Assembly (NCBI RefSeq): GCF_000237925.1
Contig: NC_031496.1
Span: forward strand, 17,442,245 to 17,506,244
Origin: Schistosoma mansoni
Lineage: Eukaryota; Platyhelminthes; Trematoda; Strigeidida; Schistosomatidae
Length of the DNA stretch: 64,000 bases
Direction of reading: 5' to 3'
The position numbers and the translations under genes were made by a program. Shown in pieces: positions 25,301 to 38,474 of the stretch. The notes below the pieces were generated by a model. It was not told the DNA's origin, did no database searches, and saw nothing but the letters and a program-made list of their open reading frames with translations. Every line of letters starts with the position of its first letter. Within the stretch, counting starts at the first letter, position 1.

Positions 25301-28300
25301 GATTTGATGCATTTTAATTTTTGTTTCCACTAAGAAAATAATAATGACACAATTCTGAAAACTTACACACATTCATGTATGTCTATTGCGTAATCAAATT
25401 ACCCGATTGCTCAAATTGCATTAGTTTGATGAATTGTTTTCAAACCATATAAATCATTGATTTGCTGAAATTTGAGTACCTAAACCAATGAACCATAAGA
25501 CAATTATTGTAATTTGTAATAATTGATTTATGTTAATACACAGCAAAACTAATTCCTATAAAATACCCATCTACTAGTTTAAATTCCTTCTTAAAAGTAC
25601 AAAATTCACATTGTTTGACAAAGAATAATATTGAGTTAACCTTTTTCTCGTTTCGGTGGTTTTTTAGAAGAAAAACTTTGGTATTTATGGTATTTATGCA
25701 TATCTCTCAATGGTTGCGTGTGTGTGTTATTGATTTCTTTTATTGGATTCTATTTGAAGTTGACTATTATTTGTTAATAGTGTAGTGTAGTGTAGTGTAG
25801 TGTGTAGTGCTTGCTAACCGACTCGGGGATTTGTAAATCAATCATCTTATGCGTTTAATAATTTTTAGAGAGCAACGTTTTAGTCACTTTTTTGTCTTCA
25901 CTAACCTGTGTAAATGTTTACATTTAAAGGATGAGACTTACTATGCTTTCATGTAGATTGACACTCAAACTTAGTGAATAATTCATTTGCCTATCCGATA
26001 AATTACTTGTTGCAAAATTACATAAACTCAGTATTTGGAAAGGATAAATTTGTCAAGTTCTTTCCAGTTAATTCAGCATAACACTTGTGTTGATATGCTC
26101 AGTTGTCAAAATTTATTTTGATGTTATAAATCTACTTGTAATTTTTGTGGTGGGATTTCCGTTTGGTCCCTTAAAAATGTTAAATCACTGCATGGGGTCA
26201 TTAATTTTCAAGTTTGAAATGTACAGAAAAGCTTAAAAGTTTTGCTCAGTATCTTTTTAAAGTAACATTTCTACATTTCAGGTTGATACTCCAATCCTCA
26301 CTTCAACAGATTGTGAAGGTACTGGTCAGATGTTCGAAGTTCAAGCACCTGCACTTAATGAGACTAGGGAATCTGATAGTTCAAGTGTATATTTAACCGG
26401 TAGTGCTCAAATGCATTTGGAATCTCTTGCTTTGGGTTTAAGTAAGGTAAATAAAACTTGCACTTTCTATTTTGCGACATTTTAATCTTGTTGTTATACG
26501 TTGGTTTTGTTCATCCAGCTCAGAGAACAAAACTCCATCAAAATCATCCACCTGAGCTACAAATCACCATCTCAATATATATATATATATATATATATAT
26601 AGAAGGAGAGCGAAGTAAATTCAAGATTTTAAATTAAGATATGAGCTTCGCTAGTGATCGTATCCCAACCAGTAATTTACATAGTACCAACTTGATACTC
26701 TCAATCAAGCTGTTATCAATATTCTGAAGAAATCCGGATTCCACATTATTCGTCATGTTTTATGGGATTGACTTTGACATTAAACGAGTAGCATCATAGT
26801 ATAAACCAGTTTGGAATTTCACCAAGTTATTATTATTTTTTAGGTGCAAGATTTTATTTGTTGTAGATCTTGTGGTTTATGTTATCCAGTAACAGACCGG
26901 TTATTTGAAGTTTGCTATGTAATTCCATCTCAACATTGTACTCCATGTTTTTACCAATCTACATTTTGTTTACTTAAATATGCTTAATTGATTGTATTCT
27001 AATAGTTTAGTTTATATGTTAATTCTTTGTTTACTCAGGTAAATATGAGATTATAAGTGTTTCTAATATTGTTATGTACTTCTTGGTCTTAAAATGTCAG
27101 ACCATTTTGAGATGATAGAGATTTTGAGCTTAGGGAGAGGATTTTAAATGCGTTTTGTTCTCTGAGCTGGATGTTTTATCCTTGAAGTTTTCATTACCTT
27201 TCTAGACAATTTAATCCGGATATGATTTAAAAAGAACCATTTATCATAAATGACATAAATTCGTCTATGGACTATCAAGGGTATTACTGTTATCAAAATG
27301 GGGATCAAACCAAGTGTTCAAAGACAGTTTATTTTCTCACGTCCCATCCGTAACCTTGAAGTTACATTATTAGAATGTACAGACTCACTGAATTTGTATA
27401 TGATAATCTGAACTGTTTGCGTTTATTTATAATAATTTTTTTCAAGTGCTTTTGGCAAAGATTTCAATTATTTGAAAGTTTATACATCAGCTAGAATAGA
27501 TGATCAGCAATAAATTAGCTTCCCCCTTTTTTCTAGAACTTTTGCCGGAAGTGTCTTATGATGTCGAGTCTGAGCACATTATTTTTAAGCTACTATGTCT
27601 GTAGGATATTGTATGTATAACTAAAGTAGTTCCTGAGGTAAAAAAGATGTTGTTAATTGGTTAGTGAGGCTTTGAATATTTTTGACTAAGATGACTGGGA
27701 CGTGTGCTATATATGTCAACCCATCACCTACTTCGACGTGGAATGTTGGCCGCCGTCAGTCAGTTGTAATAAATCTAGGGGTGATCAAACCTAGACGTGA
27801 CACCAGTCAGTGAAATCGTTGACTATTAATTGTCAGGCTAAGAGTTCTTGGTCGGGGCCCACATGAGACCATCTCAAACAGTCAGTCGGTCAGCCACAAT
27901 GTAGGACCAGGCACACATATGTATCGGTCCAAGTTACCATACCTCATTAGCACAACAAGGTGAACACCAAATTCATAGTAGTTAATTTAGTGGTGGTAGT
28001 ATATAAAAGATAGGTTGTAAATAAGGATATAGTATAGGAAGGAAGAAAGTTATGAAGCAATTTTAATCTCAAGGTTTAAGGGAACACAGAGAGTGTATAC
28101 ACCTACGCCATTGTGATCGATTCTGTGCCATGTCATACAGAGTCTCCAACCATTGGTTATGATAGTCACGCGGACCCCAACCAAGTAGTCTGCATCTGCC
28201 AACATGGCTCAGGTTAGAAGTTAGTGACTTCAAGCACTGATGCCACGTTTCGGTTTGGCCGCCCCTAACTATCTTCCAACCATCGCCAATACTAGTCAGC

Positions 28301-31300
28301 ATAGCGCATCGTGGTAATCGGTGTTCAGGCATATGTAACACGTGGCTTAACCATCTCAGTCGATGAAGATTCATGACCTCATCAACTGATTTACTATCAT
28401 TCCCTAATACCCTGTGTCTAACCTCACTATTACTTACCCGATGATCCTAACAGGTGCTGGCAATATTTCTAAGACAGCTGTCATAAAATACTAGTAACTT
28501 ACGAGTATCTTCTACCCTTAATGACCACATTTCACAGCCATAAAGTAGAACAGCGAACTGCTGCGCAATTTACTCGTCCCTTAATTGATCGATGGACGGA
28601 CATCTCGCCTTTGCCATAGGTGACGTAAATTGGCAAAAGCCAAACCAGCTTTTCGAATCCGTGCTGAGATTTCGTCAGACACCAACCCATTAGGGCTGAT
28701 CAGACTTCCAAGATAAGTGAAGTTGTCGACGCGTTCAACTACTTTATTCCCTATCTCTAGTTCAGGTGTTGACGCAGGCCAGTCCTGAAGCAATAACTTG
28801 CATTTAGGGGGGGGGGAGAAACGCATCCCAAACATCCTTGCATTGTTACTCAGTGCTACCAAAAGACTCTGTATTTTATCAGCGTCTTCATCAAATAGGA
28901 CTATTCATCTGCGTATTCCAAGTCGATAAGTGACCCTGTTGGTAGAAGGTCAATTCCTGAAAATTCAGTCGATGAGAGTGTTATTTCCAGCAATAGGTCT
29001 ATGATGTAGTTAAACAAAAATGGGGATAGTGGACAGCCTTGTCGGACACCATTTGAAATTGTAAAATCAGATGACAGTTCTCCATAAGCTCTGACTCGAC
29101 TAGTAGTGTTTGAGTAAAGAGCCTTCACAAGGTTTATGTACTTCTCAGGTACACCTTTCAATGACAGACAATGCCACATAACCTCTCAGTTTACAGAGTC
29201 AAATGCTGCTTTTAAGTCAAGAAAAACTATCATTGTCGGACGCTGGTAAGCGTGTCTGTGTTCTAAAACCTGACGAATAGTGAATATGTGATCGATACAG
29301 CCATGACCAGGTCTGAAGCCAGCCTGATTTTCTCGTGTTTATAGTTCACGAGTCTTAGTTAGCCGCCCGATAATTATTGAGGCTAGTATTTTAGATGCTA
29401 TATTAGTCAAACTAATCCCTCTATGGTTATCACTGAATGATTTGGACCCCTTCTTATATATTGGGACAATCAGAGATTGTGACTAGTTGGATGGGATTAC
29501 GTCCAACTCCCAGATTTTAGCTAAAATATCAGTCAACCTAATCGCTGAAATCGGACCACCATATTTAAAGACCTCTGGAGCCAGTCCATCAGGACCAGTC
29601 GCTCCTCCTCGTTTCACATTAGTTATAGCCTTTTGAACTTCAACTAGAGTTGGGGGACCTACTTCAATGTTCCATCCAGACTGTTTAGGAATAGTGGGTA
29701 GTTGTGCAGTAGCTGAAGGCCAGCTGAACTGCTCCTTAAAGTGTTCTGCCCATCGTTCTAAACGTCTGGGCTGAGAGCAGATAGGGGTTCCGTCTTTTTC
29801 CGAGATTGTTCACTTACACTTGACTTCTTGATTCCAGTTTCTTTTATTAGTCTGAATAGTTGCCTGGTGTTGCCTACAGCCAATGCCCTTTCCATTTCTT
29901 TTGCTTTCGTTGCCCACCACTGCTCACGATCGTCCCTTAGACTTTTGGTTAACTTAGATCTGATTTGTTTTCGCTGTTCATCGTGTTCAGAGCCTGATGG
30001 GATAAGTTTACGCGAATCCATCAATGCAACAGACTTAGAAGAAGTCCATTGGTTTTTTGGAACCCTTTGGTTTAAATTACTAATAGATGTTACTGCTGTT
30101 TCCACAGCTGTTCGTATGTCTTTCCAAGCAGCATCTGAGTCAGTCTCGTTTACAGAAATGCCTGAATGTGAACTCAGTTGTTACTGGAACTTACTTTTGA
30201 CTTTCTCGTCACTCAGTTCAGTTTTAATGGGTCTGGTTTTCCTGCGTCTTGTGAGGCGCAAACAAATGCGTGCTCATATTAAAGCGTGATGAGAGTCTAA
30301 ACATGTATTCCAGTACGAGCGACAATCTTCTGTCGAGCCTCTCCAGCGAAAACTGATAGCAATATGGTCTATTTGAGTTCATTGTTGGTTTGGTGCAGGT
30401 GGTCGCCATGTTAGACGATGTCTCTCGTTATGCTCAAAGTTAGTGTTTGCTAAAAAATAAACGATTGTCTGAGCATAGTTGCAACAGACGATCACCATTA
30501 TCTGTTCTCTGAATTGGGATACTAAAACACCGACCTAAATGTCTTTCTGTTTGATTTAAGCTATCTACCTGGGCATCAAAGTCACCTGCTACGAGTACTG
30601 TGCCTGAGTGTTTAGCTTTTTGAATAAATTCATAGAGCTTTCTGTAAAAGTCATCTTTCACTTCATCATGGCTGCAGTCAGTGGGAGCTTAGGCAAAAAC
30701 GACGAAAAGGCAACGACGTGTGTCCCTATCTTTCCGAGTTCTTACGGAGCCATTTAACCGGACAGCACACAGGTGACTGTTAACGGGGATCCACTATAGT
30801 AGTGCTTGTTCTGCTCTCGTACTAAGTGCTATACCTACACCTGCCAGCCCACGAGAATTAGCCATCGGGAGTGTGTATCTCGTCGGTTCTCCGTTTTGGA
30901 GAGGTGAGGTCAAGTGAATGACCACACTAGGATCCTGTATGCTTGTTTCGGAGACAGCATACATCAATGGCACGAGATTCTAGCAGACCTGGCACAGTGT
31001 TTTGCGCACTAGAATCGTTGGCCATGGTGACACTTGAGGAGGAAGCAGGAAGAGGAAGTTTAGTGTTGAACGTCGATGTAGGAGGAATAATAGGAATTGA
31101 AGAAGGAGATTGATTAGGAACACGGTGATCTTGAGTGTTGTTAGAGGTATGAGGGTAGTTATCACTTCCCGGTCGCCCACACCGTGGAAGAGTTCTTTTA
31201 GAGGTACCTGAAAAGAAAATTGGATCAGAAGTGGTGTGAGTGATCTGAAAGCGTGACCGCAGTGCCCAAGGGACAACTGCTTGAGGTCGGTCACACACAA

Positions 31301-34300
31301 TGTTTTTGTGTTAGCTCTGTACTTGTTGGGAGCTTACCGCCGGAGACGGGTATTCGTGGGATAAGGCGAGGTGTGCATTTTTAGGATCGACTTTTTCTAA
31401 CTCCACTCCTCCTTGTGGGAAGGCAGCATCGCTATTATGCTGGTTGTCTGAAGGAGACACCTTACTGCCGTTACACCTCTGTACAGTCAGCAGTACAACT
31501 TCGGACCTTGGGTTTGCTGCTTTTAATCTTACCGCTCTTCAACCGGTCTGTCTGGCACGGTAGGACCTTGAGAAACGATTGTTCTGGCCAATATAGCCCG
31601 ATTGGTTCATCAATATAGGCAAGCCCGACTACCACGTCAAGGTAGCAGCAACGGTCAGGTCATTTCAAACAAATTCTACACGATTATTTTAATGGATAGT
31701 TGGAAACATAAGATGATGGGACGTAAAATATTTCACTTTTTGTCTATCCGTAGATAATTATTTTAAAATTATTTTATATATTTTATTCCATGAATTCATC
31801 CCTCTCTATTCTTACCATTTTTTTTATTACTGATACTACTTCTAGCTTGTTATTTATCTTAATAACTTTATCTCGCTCTACTGATATGGTGTGACAACAC
31901 TGGTCCGACCTACAATAATTTCATTTGAGTAAACTAATTATTGCTTGGTTGTTACTTTCTATGGATGCTCTTCATAGTTTTTACCGTGGGCTTTTTTGCA
32001 TAAACACTGAGAGGCTTTTTTGCGATTCATGTTAAAGTTTTCACCATTTAGGTTATGTATATAAATAATAACGGTCGTGAGCAGCGTATTTTTTTAAAAA
32101 AACTTTCATCATAGCATAAGATCACCCGGTTGACCAGAACTAAAGATCTTCCTCTTTTCATTTCATGACTCTCTAGTATAAGTCTTTGATTTTATATTTG
32201 TCCGAATCTGCTATCATTGTCTCATTTGACTAGCAATTTATCAATCAAATAATCAACTGAAATTTAATGATTAGGTTTTCAAATTTTAGTTAGTTTGCAA
32301 GATAAGTTGACGTGTGGTTGGTGGAGATTTGTCCTCTTTCACGACTCGATTAAACTGACAAGGTCTCTTTAAATACAGCAGTTTAACAGTATATCCAACA
32401 AAGATCCATAGTGCTACCTGTTACATTATCTAGAATTACAGATATTTTAAAAATAAGTACTTTTTCTTTATTACACACTCATTGGTTGTTTTATTATTTT
32501 ATTTTTCTTTATATTCAAAATAAATAGGTTTATACATTGAATCCAACATTTCGAGCTGAGAATTCAAATACAAGATATCATCTTGCAGAATTTTATATGC
32601 TTGAAGTAGAGTCGATTTACTTAGATAATATTGATTCATTATGTATAGAAATTGAAATGCTTATTAAAAAGATATTAAATGAATGTTTAGAAGTTTATCC
32701 TATCTCAGAATGTAATGAACTCAATGCTTTACAAGTAAGTTAATTTTCATCTGTATGTGTTATTTATTAAATTTATGAATATTTGGTGTTTATAATGAAA
32801 ATTTTCTAAATGTTTTAAAGTAATTTCTTTCTTACAAACTTTGATAGTTAAGTGATTTTTCAATTTAAGTTGTTTATGATTAAGGTTTAGTAGTTTTGCT
32901 TTACAGACAGAGATTATGTTTGAATCTTGATCAGAAGGGGTTTTGTGGAGATTTCATTATTTTTTTCCCGGTTGAAATCATGAGTCAATTGAAGCTAGAC
33001 CACCATGCAAAACCTGGAAGCACTGGACGGCCGTTTTGTTTTATTATGGGACTCCTCAGCAGTGAGCATCCACGATCCCACACTCGCGAGATTCGAACCC
33101 AGAACCTACCAGTCTCGCGCGAACGATAACCACTAAACCACTGAGCTGGCATTCAACGGTGTTAATGTCTAACTTCAACTGATCCACGAAGTTTGAGCAA
33201 CCGTTCACCAAATGTCTTCAGTGAGTTGTTATCTCACAACAGACGTGGTTGAACTCCACTGGTCACTGCTTCCCACTAGAACTCCATGACATGTATCTTG
33301 AAGTCAGTCACTAGTGAGCATATGATTATAGATCAAAAGGGGTTTTATGGAGATTTCAGTACTTTTTTCATAGTTGAAATCATTAGTCAATTGAAGCTCA
33401 GTGGTCTATCGGTTAAGTGCTCTCGCGCGAAACTGGTAGGTCGTGGATTCGAATCTCGCGAGTGTGGGATCGTGGATGCTCACTGCTGAGGAGTCCCATA
33501 ATAAAACAAAACGGCCGTCCAGTGCTTCCAGGTTTTGCATGGTGGTCTAGCTTCAATTGACTCATGATTTCAACTTCGAATCTTGAATTGTTTTCTATTC
33601 TGAATCTTTAATTTCATCTTAATTTAGGACATTCTAACGAAAATTCTCGACCATAATACAAATGAGAATCACTGACACCATTGGTTGACCATTCAGTTAC
33701 TAGAACCATTCATTTTTTATCCAATAAATTTATATACGTACAATTGTTTCCCCTTCAACAAACAAGAATTATAATATTGTGTACTTTCTATTGTTTTTAG
33801 TACAAAAGCACCTTTGAAAGTTTCTTGGTTTCCTTATTGTTCTCAACCCAATGAATTTGTGATAATTCTTAAGTTCCATCAGGTCATTTCACTTTCATTA
33901 TGCATAAAATCTATTTTAGTTTGTGATTAATAATTATATATACATATATGTATTTTTTGTTTTTTATTATGTCCCTTCTTTTATTACTACAAGCAATATG
34001 TTTTTTTAAAGGTAAGATTTATTAGTAGCGCTATGCTTTACTGGTTTCAACTAAATTAAGTCAAAAGTGAATAATTCATGACTTCCTACTTTAGCTGTAT
34101 TCCACACATACACACAACAAATAAAAATTGACGCCTAGTACTAAAATACATAGTTGAATAGTTTAAAGAAATCTATTTCAAAGAATTATTGTTCAATTTC
34201 CTGGGGGGCAGTTTAAACTATTGAGTTCAATCTTATTATTCAGTCAGTAAAACTAATTATTTGTTTATTATTAATAATTGGGAATAAATGAAATACCAAC

Positions 34301-37300
34301 CAACAATATTGCAACTGTAACTGCTACCTTGATGTAGTAGCTGAGGTTGTATTTTACGATTGTCCAGTCGAGTTACTTATATCTTGTATACTTTTTCGTT
34401 ATGCTCAAACTAGGTCAGGTAAGTGGTTTGTAAGATGGTAGTGTGAGACTCAGCAAATCTATGAACGTATTTGATTGTGTTCTTTTAGTTCATGTTTTTT
34501 TTCAGAAACCGTTTTCAAAATAAAACAATTTTATTATTCAACACTCCTACTGTCCGACAATCCAATGAAAATATTTAATTTAATGAAGATTAATTATACA
34601 ATGATTGTACAGTAAAGCATTTCCTTGTCAGATCACATAATCTTTTGATGATGTATAGATTTAAGTGGACTTATTAATTTCCGATCATTTGTACTGGTCA
34701 CCATTTTCGGTTGGAACTATTGATAGTAGTTTCTGTTGCTAAATACGTAGAAGTAGATCTATTTCTATTTTTTTACTAACTGGATAATTCTGATTCATGC
34801 AGTGAACTTGTGAACATACTTTGACTAACCATGGAGTGCTTTTCTCTACTAGAACTTGCGTTGCTGTGATGGACATTTCAAAATATTGAATAATTCTGTT
34901 GAATGGAGTGAACATGGATTTGTTTACTTTTCTATGCCTTGTTTATTTAGTTAACTTAATCGTGAACGGAGTAAGACTTACGCTATAACGTTCGGCTTTA
35001 GTCTGTATAACATCATGTTCAAATAACATGATTTGAATTCCGTAAGAAAATAGTGACTCCACACATCACAAAGTTTTCTCGTTTCATACCTCAGCAGGTG
35101 TTTAGCATGTATACAACAATTCCTGTGTAAATTATTTACCAGTAACTAATTATTTCGTTACATACTTTACCAGTTTGGATTTATCTATTAATTGTTCGCT
35201 TACTTTTATTGTTCTCCGTTTCTGTGAATAATCTTGAGTGTTATTATTGTTGGTTTGTCCTCCAATAACCATAACCGTGCATACTATAAGAAGTAAAAGC
35301 AATCTTTTATTTCTATTCGATCTCTAATGAAACGTAAATGCTATTCTAATTCCTTTATTATTATTGTTGGGGCGATCCTGAAAACTTCTCGCAATAGACA
35401 AAAAAGACTCAGGAAACATTAAGAAGCATTTTATCCAATCAGCGTTTGATTATAAGTTTTGCTAGAAACATCGCGAAAATGAAAAGTCACATGTAGAGTT
35501 TCTGATTGACTGATTACTACACTACTACTATGTTTAGTAGTATTCTAGAAGGACTCGTATATTTTGCGCCTTTTCTCTCGTGTTCAAGTCGCTGTGTAGA
35601 TTTAGCTTGACGGTGACGAGACTAGCTTAGGATCTGAATATAGTGTTCAATTAGCAAGGCTTATCAATTATTATCAAGTTAATCCATATGAATAAATGTT
35701 CAAAATCTATTTCTGATCATTTTTAAATGTTTAATAATGAAATAGTTTTGTTCTAATAAACTTTTTGTATATTTTAGTCGGTTGTATAGAAATTTTCTAC
35801 CATTTACATTTATTTCATTCATTCTTTTTTATTGTTACATTAGTTGTTAGTTACATTTTTGTTTATCCAACACACAGTTTGCATACTTGTGTATGTTTTT
35901 GTACTTAAAGTTTTAGGCATTTGTAAATATGTAAGTTTCTAATAGGAATATGTAGTATCCGTTTGTTTTATGCTTTGGTATAATTTCTGTATTCAAGTAA
36001 TAATGATAATATTATTGTTAATATTATCATTAGTAGTACTAGTAGTAGTAGTAGTAGTATTTTATTCCCGTAGAACAAATGTTTACCATATCCCACATGC
36101 CTTATATTAATTCTATAATCACATTAAATATTTTAAGATAAGGGAGATAAAAAGAGCAACAGAATTTACTTGATCCAGTTTGTAGATTAATATGTTTTAC
36201 CATTTCATGTGACTGTATAGTCTCATTATCGACTACTCAAAGCTTATTATCATTGATTTACATGATATGATATAGTTTCTTTTTTTTTTCTTTTGTTTAA
36301 ATTGGAGATATTTTGATTGATTTTGTGCTTTTTGTATGAAAGAATTAAATTCACATGGCTTTATTATTCTTTAACAATGGAATTCACAGTATATTTTGAA
36401 AAGTATTTGTTTCTTCTTTTTTTTAATTTCATGATCATTATTAACAGTTAGTTACTGATTTATAAAATGTGTAATTTTTAATAGATTTATGCATACTTAA
36501 AGTTAGTTTTTATACGAAATTCAATATTGCAAGTTTATATTCAATGAATAAGTACTAAACTTAACTTTTATAACTCGTAGCTTGGGGAGAAAATCATTCG
36601 GTTATCGTCGAGAACTTTGTGACTTTGAATCCTGTAAAACCTTCGTTTGTATTACTTACTTACTTACGCCTGTTACTCCCACTGGAGCATAGGCCGCCGA
36701 CCAGCATTCTCCAACCCCCTCTGTCCTGGGCCTTCTTTTCTAGTTCTATCCATTTTTTGTTCATTCTTATGTCTGTCTCTATTTCTCGGCGTAATGTGTT
36801 CTTTGGTTTTCCTCTTCTCCTTTGACCTTCAGGATTCAATGTGAGGGCTTGTCTTGTGACACAGTTGGGTGATTTCCTCAAAGTGTGCCCAATCCACTTC
36901 CAGCGCTTCTTCCTGATTTCTTCCTCCGCTGGAATCTGGTTTGTTGTCTCCCACAGTAACTTGTTGCTGATAGTGTCTAGTCATCGGATCCGAAGTATGT
37001 TGCATAGACAACTGTTAATAAACACTCGTATCTTCTGGATGATGGCCTTCGTAGTTCTCCAGGTTTTCGCCCCGTACAGTAGAACCGTCTTGACATTTGT
37101 ATTGAAAATTCTAACCTTGGTGTTGGTTGACAATTGTTTTGAGTCCCAGATGTTCTTCAGTTGTAAATATGATGCTCTTGCTTTGCCGATCCTCGCCCTC
37201 ACATCTGCATCTGATCCACTGGGTTCATCAATGATGCTGCCCATTTCTTTCGGATAACCAGGTAATACTGGTTACTAACTTTTATATTTACTGTATGACT

Positions 37301-38439
37301 CAAAGCTCAGTACGAACAGCCTGTACTTCGCTTGAAAAAAAGTTATTGCCTAGAATTTTACTGTGCTACATATATAGCTCTTTAACAGTATGCATTAAAT
37401 ATCAGCCCTACTCGACAAACAGGTTTGTCTTTTCATTATTTGAATGAACTTGGTATTCTTCAGCGGAAGTGGTGATTTTCATAGTGAAAAAGTAATCGTT
37501 GAGACTACAATTTATGGGCGACATTTGAGGGACGCTAAAGTGATCTTGAGAATGTTCATCTACTTACTAGAGCTAAATGACGGTTATAAACCAGTGTGAT
37601 GTCTTAGGATTGTGATTTACGGTTGATAATTAGGGTTAGGAATTAGATTTAGGGTTTTCATCACGAACTGACATCAGCTAAAGTGACAGAACGCCATTTC
37701 AGTCAGTCAGTCACAACATAGAACTTCCTACGTACGTACATCAGTTTGGGTTACCATACCACATTAGCACAGAAATGCAGTTGTCGATTCAAATCCCATA
37801 GTGGTAAAAGTAGTAAGAGTATAAGCATTATGTGAAAGATAAGGGTTTGAAGATGTTGTTCAAGGAGTATAATCCAGTGCAATAAATTTGGAAAAAGCCA
37901 TATGTATAAATAAATTCTCACCAGAATCCAAGACTTGTTATCCTAGGTTTGACTGGTACATCCATAAATTGTACTCTCTCCAAATAATCTATACATAATC
38001 AAAGTTTGGTTGTTAAAATGCTTGATTTCTATGAGTTTTAATCCGAATAGAATATGTACAAATACGTTTACTATCGATGTGTCTTATGCTTCTGTGAAAT
38101 ATACTTTAGCTATTATTTATTCAGTCATATTTTATATAAATTCCCGTTACACAGTATAATACCTTATGGCTTTTATTGTCTTTCCCATATAAAATGTAAT
38201 GATTTACTTTATCTTCAAGAATAGCGCCTGTTTAAATGTCGTTAGAAAGTTGAGTCGACTAGCACATATTTTTCAATTTCATAATACTTTTCGATGGCCT
38301 TTTAACGGAAAAATCTAAATGTATGAATATATTTATTTTAAAGTGTAAATTTGAATGAAACTATGTGCATAAAACTAACTTTAGTATAATACAACTGTAA
38401 GATATAAGGAAACTTAAGAAACCTGTTAGTCTGGCTGCA

Positions 38440-38474
<35 letters not shown>

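Noticed and set aside
29828-30289. 153-codon plus-strand frame in NARS2 intron 3
   Set aside because: Antisense to the second LINE; no domain.
31415-31618. Small plus-strand gene candidate
   Set aside because: Falls in the 5' UTR of the minus-strand LINE and is explained by it.
33402-33455. Possible genuine tRNA gene (A and B boxes present)
   Set aside because: No closed acceptor stem or credible anticodon arm, and it continues straight into the ribozyme and SINE tail; an inverse copy lies nearby. It is a SINE head.
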